A stretch of 64,000 nt of DNA from Aphrocallistes beatrix (lineage: Eukaryota > Porifera > Hexactinellida > Sceptrulophora > Aphrocallistidae), in NCBI GenBank assembly GCA_963281255.1, contig OY725489.1, positions 5,642,523-5,706,522 of the forward strand. Reading direction: 5' to 3'. A program made the position numbers and the translations under genes. Under the pieces are notes generated by a model that made no database searches, was not told where the DNA came from, and saw only the letters and a program-made list of their open reading frames with translations. Shown one piece after another: positions 56,245 to 64,000 of this stretch (the stretch's first letter is position 1; each line of letters opens with the position of its first letter).

Positions 56245-56706
56245 CAGAGGTTCTTAACCTGGGGGGCGTCATGATCATTTCAGGGGGGCGTGGAATTTGA
56301 TTTCGTATTTAGCATTTTGATTTTTTCAAGTGTATAAATCATTAAATTTTTGACATGGCTAGTACTTACATTTGAAGCTTGGTGCCTCGAATATCATCCA
56401 TAATGTGAATTTAGAATCTTATTTTTAAAGGGACAAATAACCACCTCGTTATAACCCACTTGGTTATAATGGGACTTCAGTGTGTATGTGTATATCCTTA
56501 CTATACAATTTATACCTCCCTAACCGGTATTTGCTACAACCCTCCACTAATTCAATAATACTTTACCCAATCAGTTAATCAGTTACTCAATTAATCAAAA
56601 TAATTAAAATATGTACATTTAACAAATAGATTTCAAAGTCAAGGGGGCATAATGATTTAATGGTTATAAAAGGGGGGCATAAGGACAAAAAGGTTAAGAA
56701 CCCCTG
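56245..56706. mobile_element. hAT-type MITE, 462 bp, perfect 8-bp duplication
   Basis: Ends CAGAGGTTCTTAACCTGGGG and, reversed, CAGGGGTTCTTAACCTTTTT. Flanked on both sides by ATCTAGAA (56237-56244 and 56707-56714). The interior includes a GGGGGGCATAA repeat. No transposase. Confidence 0.9.
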
Positions 56707-57410
56707 ATCTAGAATAAGAAATAAAATAGTCTATTGATTGCAGATAGAAGATAATTGATGAATACTACATGCGATAAAAACCATTTTTGGGTAAAACTTT
56801 TAAAGTCAATTTACGAGATTTAATAAATGGGGGAGGGGGGCTAGAAAAAAAACATTAATTAATAAGCGGGGGTCAGTTTATTCGGACACCTAGAGTAGAC
56901 CCGTCAGATATTTGCAGCCACAAATGCGACAAATGACTTTGAATACAAGTCGTCTTATTCGGCAAACTTAGCCCTCTAGCAACATCATAGCAGCATAGGA
57001 ATGTAACAACATTCCATTCTTAAAACTTGTTTTAACCCAATCGAGTGATCCTTCTTGTGACTCCGCTCGGTCTAAATTTGACAATGATTTGTGAATAGGG
57101 TATTTCGTCCAAATAGTAAGATTGCAATGATTTGTTTTGATCCACAGGCACAGGGTCGAGAGATTTTCTCAGAATAAATGTCGCCTATTTCAAATTCATC
57201 CCTTCTACATAATCACCACAAAAAGCATGCTAAACATGTCCAACCGTGCTCATTTCCCTAAACAATGATCAAAAGTCACTAGACTACAAATGGCGACACA
57301 TGCATCAACGAGTTTGAAATTTAGGCGTTTACAAATATAATCAACAAAAATAGATAGATAAATATCCTTGATGGTGTTTGGATTAACAGTACTTTCAACA
57401 TATTTTATGC

Positions 57411-57610
57411 CAGCGGTTCCCAAACTGGGGTGCATGAACTCCCTAGCGGTGCACGGGACAAGGATTAGAACTGAATATTGAGCATTTTTAACAGAATTAT
57501 TTTTGAAGTTATATGCACATTACTCCTAGATCCTGGCATAGGTCCTGGGTGCACAAAATAATTTTTAGGTGTCAGGAGGTGCACGAGGTAAAAGAGGTTG
57601 GGAACCACTG
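57411..57610. mobile_element. hAT-type MITE, 200 bp, nested
   Basis: Ends CAGCGGTTCCCAAACTGG and, reversed, CAGTGGTTCCCAACCTC. Flanked by TTTTATGC on both sides (57403-57410, 57611-57618). Present at the same site in the deletion derivative, so it inserted before the two copies separated. Confidence 0.9.
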
Positions 57611-58038
57611 TTTTATGCGAACAAAAAGGTTCTTTACAGACCACATAAGGGTGCGCGTTTTTGGGAGGTGCCCCATTCAAGGCTCCATTTTCCATCCGAG
57701 ACAACAATATGTCACAATAGCAATGTGCACACATAACATTAGATATGTAAGCACGTTACAACCAAGTGCAATTGGAATTTAGCTTAGTAAGAAATTGAGA
57801 AATGCAAACACCATCCATAATTGGCAAAATTCTAAAAATATCAACATGTACATGTGTACTGTACATGGCTAACTATATTTAGAATTCTGTCACCACAATA
57901 CAAGAAACTACGTGCATAGTTCTATTATTAGCATGTGAGGTGGAACAATTATGGGCACTACAACTGTAGTTAATTTTAACGAGTTACACCAAATCAATAT
58001 AAGTATGGAAATAATTAATGTCATAACTAATTCAAAAA

Positions 58039-60424
58039 ATGTCTCCTTCAGAACAAGAAACTATTTCTACATTTCGAAGCGCAGATCTCCCGAAGGTTTG
58101 CATTCCGGCTGATTTTGAATCTAGCATGGAGTCAAGTGGGTCTGACAATGAAGGTGATTTTATATTCAAAGTCCCAACAACCCCAACTGATTTAACACCA
58201 GCTACATCCACGCCTACTGAGCTCGGATCTACTCTCTCTCAAGTAGCCCTCTCTTCGCAGACATCCGAAGAATCGGATAACACGGCACCAGCTACCCCAG
58301 TTCATACCAAAAAGCAGCGAGGACATAAACTCAACACTGGGAGGTTTAGGAAGGGTGAGGGAGTCAAAAGAAAATCTACTTTCACACCATCTACCACGAA
58401 GCGATTACCCCTTCATACTAGCACTCCGAAATCTAAAACACTATTACAGAAAGTGAAGTTTCCTCAGCCAAATAAACGCCTCAGTATTATGGTACAGAAG
58501 GATGGAGCCAATCATTTCGTGATCTCTACGTTCTTCATGGCTCGCAAATAATTGATATCGATATACTGAGTACGGTACTTTGTCTATTGAGATGCACTGA
58601 GGCACACTGCACTGGTAATTTGAATCTGTATCAATACGCTTTTCGTGATGGATTACAATCATATCTCTTGTTGAAATGCAGTCGCTGACATCTTGTGCTT
58701 GCTGAATTTCCCACATCCTGTCCGGTTGGAATAAAATCTAATGAAGCCGTGAACGATCCTCAAATGCTTTGCCGGAAAAAGTCGGAAGTCAACGTTAGAG
58801 CTTTAGTAGCAGCACACTGTACTTCCATGAGCTGGAGTGATTTTCTACTGACCTGCAATCTCCTTGATATACAAAATACCTGGCATAGAATGTACAAGTC
58901 TCTACTCGCGCAATTGGTCCTTTCTACAGATAAAAGATGCCAGCAATCCATGTCCATGACAGCAAAAGAAGTGAGAGCCAAAGCTGAGTCATCTAACATT
59001 CCTGGTTGCAAGGTATGCGCGGTGAGCTTTGATGGATCTTGGCACAGGCGCGGCCATTTTAGTAATCAAGGATTCGCCGGGGCTATTGAAGTCAAAACGG
59101 GGAAAGTACTTGACTACGTCCTTTACGAACGCGTGTGTAACAAATGTATCAGATGGACGGAAGAACGTAAGAAAGAAAACCCAGAGGAATACAGCGAATA
59201 CTGGGAGAAACATTCGAGCGAATGCCCAGCTAACTTCTCTAGAACAAGTCAGGCGATGGAATCTTCTGCTGCAATAGAAATCTGGGGTAGATCAGTTGAC
59301 AAGCATTCTCTAGCCTATACTACATATGTGGGAGATGGGGAGTCAAGCTCTTTCAAAAGGTTGGAACAAAATAATCCTTACAAAGGAATGGAAGTTATCC
59401 GGAAAGAGGAATGTCTTGGGCACACGCAAAAACGATTAAAGAAACACCTCAAAAAGAAGACAACTATGAAAACAATGCCCTCCAAGCCAATACCCGCATC
59501 AAAAGTCGAGAGAATTGCTCATCTCTACGCTCTTGTTATTGGCAAGAACAGAGGCAGAACACCACTAGACATTCAAAACGCCCTTTACACACTGATGAAT
59601 CATTTGTTCGAGGAGCACGATCGTTGCCCACACTCAAAAGAATCCTGGTGTTACTTTCAAAAGGGCCTCGCAATTTCAGCTGAGAATACCTCTCATCCAC
59701 CTCCCATACTCCGACGACCCTATCTGAATAAAGACGAATATTCGCGCCTGGAAGATGTTTTCAAGAAATTTGCAAGCATTGAAATGTGTTCCGCTCTGAC
59801 AATGGGATTAATACAGAACTGTAATGAGTAGCTACATTCAGTTGTATGGCATAATGCTCCAAAGACAAACGTGTAGGACAAAAGTCACTTCAAGCCGCTG
59901 CTGCTATTGCTGTGTGCACTTTCAATGAAGGTTCAATGATGCTCGTAGCTATTCTGTCAGAACAACATGTACAATGTAGCCGTATAACTCTTGAACACTT
60001 AGCATCGATGGATAAAGAAAGGAACCGCTGTAAACTTAAAGCCGTTATGGCTACTCAAAAGAGGCGTCGGAGAGTTTTCAAATCCCAATTCATTGCAACC
60101 GAATCCTCCAGGCGTAGACGTGAAAAGGATACTACGATCTATAAATCTGGAGGTTTTGGTACTGAGCTCTCATCTGTTGCCATGAAAGAATTACCTTCCA
60201 CGAGTGTTAACCCTGATGACTCTGAAACAGTTTGCGAGGAATGTGAACAACACGACTGCCCAACCGGGGGAAAGAGGGCGAATGATGACTGGTTAGGTTG
60301 TGAGTTCTGCCTGAGATGGTTTCACTGTGGATGCGTCAATACCAGTCTAATTGAAGTGGGAGATGATCCTTATATCTGTAGGAAATGTGACTTGGAATTT
60401 GAGTCCTGTGTAGAAGCTGTATAA
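58039..60424 (+). pseudogene. Mutator-like transposase with C-terminal PHD finger, broken
   Basis: Parts in order: disordered Ser/Thr/Pro N-terminus with basic patch (58039-58500); a zinc ribbon (CTEAHC, LLLKCSR) read after a frameshift near 58510; TGA at 58686-58688 where the last ribbon Cys is expected; catalytic domain with SFDGSWHRRGHFS (Asp113 of the 58695 frame), CNKC/EYSEYWEKHSSECPANFS, YVGDGESSSF (Asp214) and NCNE (Glu378). A TAG at 59829-59831 follows directly after that Glu, then a frameshift near 59870. The end frame (to 60424) has basic linker RRRRVFKSQF and a PHD finger (CEECEQHDC, CEFCLRWFHCGC, CRKCDL). Transposases of this family carry DDE nucleases. The PHD may steer insertion to marked chromatin (inference). 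Four lesions make it inactive, but every catalytic residue remains. Confidence 0.85.
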
Positions 60425-60623
60425 CTATTGTTTCTGTAGTAGCATGCCACCATTAGAATAGTATGATACACTAGTTTGCTCATTTATACTATAATAAATA
60501 TCTATGCATCAATCTAGCCCAGGGAATTTGAAACTGCGTCACTAATATTAAAAATAATGGTCGACATACCGATAGAAAAGCACCACAAAAACAGTCAATA
60601 ATAGTTTCGAAATTGGAAAAATA

Positions 60624-60784
60624 CAGTCAGGGTCCCATATCATTATGAACCGCATGGGGGCCCAAAATATTTTCACAATAGAGAGAGAGTCATACATAGT
60701 AAGTGAAATCGAAATAATAGAAATTCTATAGAACCGGTCAAATTGGGACCCAGAGGATTTGTTCATAATAAGCGACTCTGAATG
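60624..60784. mobile_element. mariner-type MITE, 161 bp, TA duplication
   Basis: Left CAGTCAGGGTCCCATATC and right, reversed, CATTCAGAGTCGCTTATTATG. TA at 60622-60623 and 60785-60786. Same family as 42527-42672. It lies in the part missing from the short element. Confidence 0.75.
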
Positions 60785-61837
60785 TACATATTGATATATG
60801 TATGCTATTGCACCATTCAATTTTGATATCAACATTTTACAAGTGCGAATATCGAAATCTACTTTTACTAAATTACAATACAGGCTTATTAGCCGTTGAG
60901 ATTTCTTTTCTAGCAGAAAATACACGTCTACACAAAAAGGTGTGAAAATATGATTAAATTTTATGATATGATAAGCAGACGTGCGTTCAACACCGTCCAT
61001 ACAATAAAGAATCTCCTATAATAGGAGCTGCACTAGATATGAGAATTCTCAAAACAATACATCTGCATCACAACAGCAGGAGGCCGCAGGGGGGGGAGGG
61101 GAAGATTGTGATTTTTGTGATTTTCCTGTACAGAATTCAATCATTTTAGAAAGCAACATCAGAATGTATTTGTGGAAACGACTATCTCTAAGATTGGAAT
61201 TTGGGATTTTTTCAATACACATAGCAATAGTTTTATTAATAAATTACACTTACGTCTTTGCTGTAGGTGAAGTAGGCAAGTCACAGGTGTCCAAGACATA
61301 AAGTGATCGCTTTCATTTACTTGTCTGGACCATAGCGAATTGATACAGCGAATTAGCTAATTGTTGAATCCTGGTGACAGAGAAAGATTATATCTATATA
61401 CTAAACTACATATATATTTATGTGTATATACAGAATATATTTAATTTTATGTTACGCACATATGTTAAAAATAGGCATTGAAATGGCGTAAACCAAGTTC
61501 AAATGGGAGAATTTACATTCTGGATCAATTGTCAAGTTTTCTAATTTTCAACCTCAACTTAACCTCAACTCGGAAATTTGGAAAAACATGGAACCAGGAG
61601 CACATGGTTGTGAAACAAGACTCCCCAATAAAGCCCATTTCGAATGAATACAGTAGACATTGGATCCTTGTATTAATGTAATGCCGATTCTTTGTAAAAC
61701 TCGATCTAGTATATACTTTTTAGCCACAAATCGCATGTGCGTATGTGCGTTTACTTTCAATGCGATCTTATTACCAGAGGTTTCTGTACAATATATTGAT
61801 TAGAAACATTAATTGACTGTAGCTGTAATATATCTAC

Positions 61838-63597
61838 CTACACTAGAATAATTACAAATAGTTCAAACCTCTTCAAAATTTTGTTATGTGCCTCTACAAG
61901 GCCATTGCTTTGGGGATAATAGGCAGTGGTACGTCTGTCATCAACCCCTAGCTGTTTATGTAGCTCTTTGAACTCCTGTTAAAATATAGTACTAATTGAT
62001 TACGTAAATATTTTTGAAGAAAACAACATTGGCATAATTAATACAATTTCTGATTATATATAGTGGAAATTCGATAATCGGGGCGCCTGTCACATACCAT
62101 AAAGTATGTAGACTAATTAATCAAATAATAATATTTTGCATTTTAAAAGAATATTTTTACACTTTCCTCGCAAATAATTTCGATTGCTTTAAGAATTAGG
62201 AATTTTAGAAAGTGGTGACTTAGAATGATCGAACTAGAACATCACAATTTCTCAACCAATAATTATTTCAACAGTTCAGCTTGTGTGTTCTTGCATAAGA
62301 TGGACGATAACAGAGTTTATAAAATCGATCCACTCTTAGTTGCACAAGTAATTGTCGGGTGAAGTGACGAAAACGAATAACTGATGAACGAAACCGTAGC
62401 AATGATTATTGTGTAACGTAAGTTGACTTGAATAAAGAATAAACAAAATTCTAATGGCAAGCAGGAAATTTCATTTAATTATATGTGTAGAATTGAATGA
62501 CTAACCTTGCTTGTAAATTCTTTTCCCTGATCATGTTGACATATATTGGGGATTCCGAATGTTAGATATATGCTCAGTAGCACTGCAACAACTTCTGCTG
62601 TTGTCTTAGTTTTAAGTGGCCTCGCAACGACGTATTTGCTGAGGTAGCAAACGGCTACGAGCACGTGTTTATAACCTCGTTCATCTGTTGGCATATCGAC
62701 GAACAGGTCAACACCTATGTGTTGCCAAGGCCTCTCGGGGGGAATGATAGGTTGTAGTGCTCTCTGCGGTTGGGTATCTTCGCTGAGTCTACTTGACACT
62801 GGTGGCATGACTTTCTCTATTAGAAAGATTGCAATATACTATAATATCTTATATATTAAAAATGCTAGAATTTTTTAGTTTGCCGACTATACTACGCATA
62901 GTCATCTTCTGAAATGAGTGCCGTATATTATTTTATCCATAACGGATTATGGTAAAAGATTATCATGAGTATGAATTTAATGAAATTTCGATACAAGGTC
63001 TTGAATGTTCGTGTCATCACGATTAATCATACTTCAAAATTTTCAAATATTTACGTCATTCATTCCAGATGTTACAGAAACAATGTGTAAATAAATATTG
63101 TATTTAGGGAACTCTGATTTGAAAAATTGTGCAATCAGATTTACAAACCCCTATGCTATGGTTTTAAGTCATGCACAGAATGTATAATTTGGTGGTGTTA
63201 TGATTTCAAGAAATCTTTAATTAATGGAAACAAACTTACGAATTGCTTGATATCTTGATACATTCTATCCCAAAAGTAATTTTAGCAAATCGACACTGCC
63301 ATTTCATTCTCGCCTGGATGATCGAGATGATAATCCTCTAGAATCTTTGGGATTTCAGACATTATTGGGTATTCAAACCGCTCCATGATTCCCCGTTTAC
63401 TGCGAATGATCTAGAAAAAAATTCAATGTGTAATGAGGCGTTGGATTGTAAAATAATAACAATTTAGGATGTCATTCTGAACTTTAAGTAAGTAATGGTC
63501 AAAACTTTGCTTACCTTGAAGAGTTTTCCTCCTTCCACCTGAAACCGTGAGGCTTTCCTTCGGAAGTTAGCGCGTCCAAATCTATGCTGGATCTCAG
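61838..63597 (-). pseudogene. Ginger-like integrase gene, four exons, broken
   Basis: Minus-strand exons with good splice sites: 63597-63515 (RANFRRKASRFQVEGGKLFK; donor GTAAGC), 63410-63240 (H2C2 zinc-binding start ILEDYHLDHPGENEM; acceptor TTTTTTTCTAG, donor GTAAGT), 62816-62506 (CHQCQ, then PWQHIGVDLFVDMPTDERGY, CQHDQGKEFTSK; acceptor CTAATAG, donor GTTAGT) and 61975-61838 (EFKELHKQLGVDDRRTTAYY, PQSNGLVEAHN; acceptor TTTTAACAG). All junctions keep the frame. The integrase triad is readable: Asp in VDLF, Asp in HDQG, Glu in GLVEAHN. Lesions are TAA at 63282-63284 and a frameshift between CHQCQ and PWQHIG. Introns and sequence point to Ginger/GIN-type cellular or DNA-transposon integrases more than to gypsy (inference). 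The 3' end stops at the border of the 56757-61796 element. Confidence 0.75.
62847..63010 (+). repeat. Helitron-like 5' end in integrase intron
   Basis: ATCTTATATATTAAAAATGCTAG matches the start of the element at 22600, and the following sequence is diverged. It lies in the intron between the second and third exons of the integrase gene. The 3' end was not found. Confidence 0.5.
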
Positions 63598-63704
63598 CTG
63601 GATAGGCTAGTCAAGTGGTACTGGCACAAGTTATTATAGTCAATATCTTCCATCTGGTTTTGCTTTGTTAAGTTGATCTACGACTCAGGTTGACAGTATA
63701 TCAG

Positions 63705-63803
63705 ATAAGAAGGTGTGTCAAGTTACCATAGATAATACTCATTCATGAGCGTGTCAAGTTACCATAGATACTGAATATCCATGGTGCGTGTCAAGTTACC
63801 ATG
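63705..63803 (+). repeat. Short tandem repeat, three units
   Basis: GTGTGTCAAGTTACCATAGAT and two variants (GCGTGTCAAGTTACCAT..), spaced about 35 bp apart, upstream of the integrase gene. Each unit spans roughly 35 bp. Confidence 0.75.
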
Positions 63804-64000
63804 AAACAGGGCTCTCCGCTTGTACCAAAATATCATCTGACCAATGTGATCCTATTGAGTGGAGTAGATTATTAGACTTAGATTTGTAAATTTAATACAC
63901 TGGGGATATCAAAGAAAAGGTTGATTGCTTTATAATTCTCGACTAAAAAAATGGCATTTATATGTTATAATCATGAATTCAGAACTAGAGAAGAAAAATT
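63804..64000. other. Window end, no recognised feature
   Basis: AT-rich sequence without motif. Confidence 0.4.

Larger units (their letters stand above)
56757..61796 (+). mobile_element. PHD-type Mutator-like element, long copy
   Basis: About 5 kb, from TTGATGAATACTACATGCG to ACCAGAGGTTTCTGTACAAT, defined by collinearity with the shorter copy at 49013-51495. It carries a full set of transposase parts on the plus strand and two nested MITEs. Terminal inverted repeats were not recognised by eye, so the edges are those of the shared block. Confidence 0.75.

Noticed and set aside
58444-59213. Minus-strand ORFs at 58444-58716, 58760-59011 and 58989-59213
   Set aside because: Shadow frames opposite the Mutator-like transposase.

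Overview
This is eukaryotic DNA, almost certainly an insect and possibly a planthopper-like hemipteran. That guess rests on the transposon mix (Tigger/pogo, mariner, P-element/THAP, hAT, FLYWCH-MULE, PHD-carrying Mutator-like, OTU-carrying Helitron, Ty3/gypsy and a Ginger-like integrase gene with introns), on strong AT richness and on GT/AG introns. No operon, bacterial or CRISPR feature is present. I see no convincing complete host gene. The window is an intergenic or heterochromatic-type graveyard of mobile elements nested in one another, with two 200-N assembly gaps (12021-12220, 34758-34957).

Layout. 1-2652 and 19283-21934 are two nearly identical copies of one dead Helitron. Rep and helicase are reduced to fragments by the same internal deletion in both, while a complete OTU-type cysteine-protease ORF survives. 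3299-4126 is a decayed PHD-finger Mutator-like transposase. 7098-10723 is a Helitron-like non-autonomous element split by a full-length Tigger (7184-10202, TA duplication, intact 525-aa transposase). 12221-13569 and 15901-16580 are Ty3/gypsy pol remnants, the second inside about 60-bp inverted repeats. 13868-14222 is a tRNA-derived SINE.

22-28 kb holds a second Helitron-like family, a deleted P-like element (24190-25930), a hAT pseudogene inside long inverted repeats and a foldback element. 32.88-43.76 kb is a second, inverted P-like element. Its minisatellite tail took a SINE, the SINE took a 6.48-kb FLYWCH-MULE (33218-39694, 9-bp target duplication), and the MULE took two Helitron-like elements and two MITEs. 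A mariner remnant and a TA-flanked MITE also sit in the P-like element.

44-64 kb holds a palindromic element (44195-45163), Mutator-like transposase remnants (46947-47742; 58039-60424), and a parent/deletion-derivative pair of the same element family (56757-61796 and 49013-51495). It also holds a GC-rich coding-like island at 53 kb, an unrecognised intact 162-aa ORF at 55363-55851, a 55-aa tail-anchor-like small ORF at 48357-48524, and a four-exon Ginger-like integrase pseudogene on the minus strand (61838-63597).

Coding capacity that still looks intact: the Tigger transposase, the two OTU ORFs, the 162-aa orphan and the small ORFs near 48.4-49.0 kb. Everything else recognised carries stops, frameshifts or deletions.
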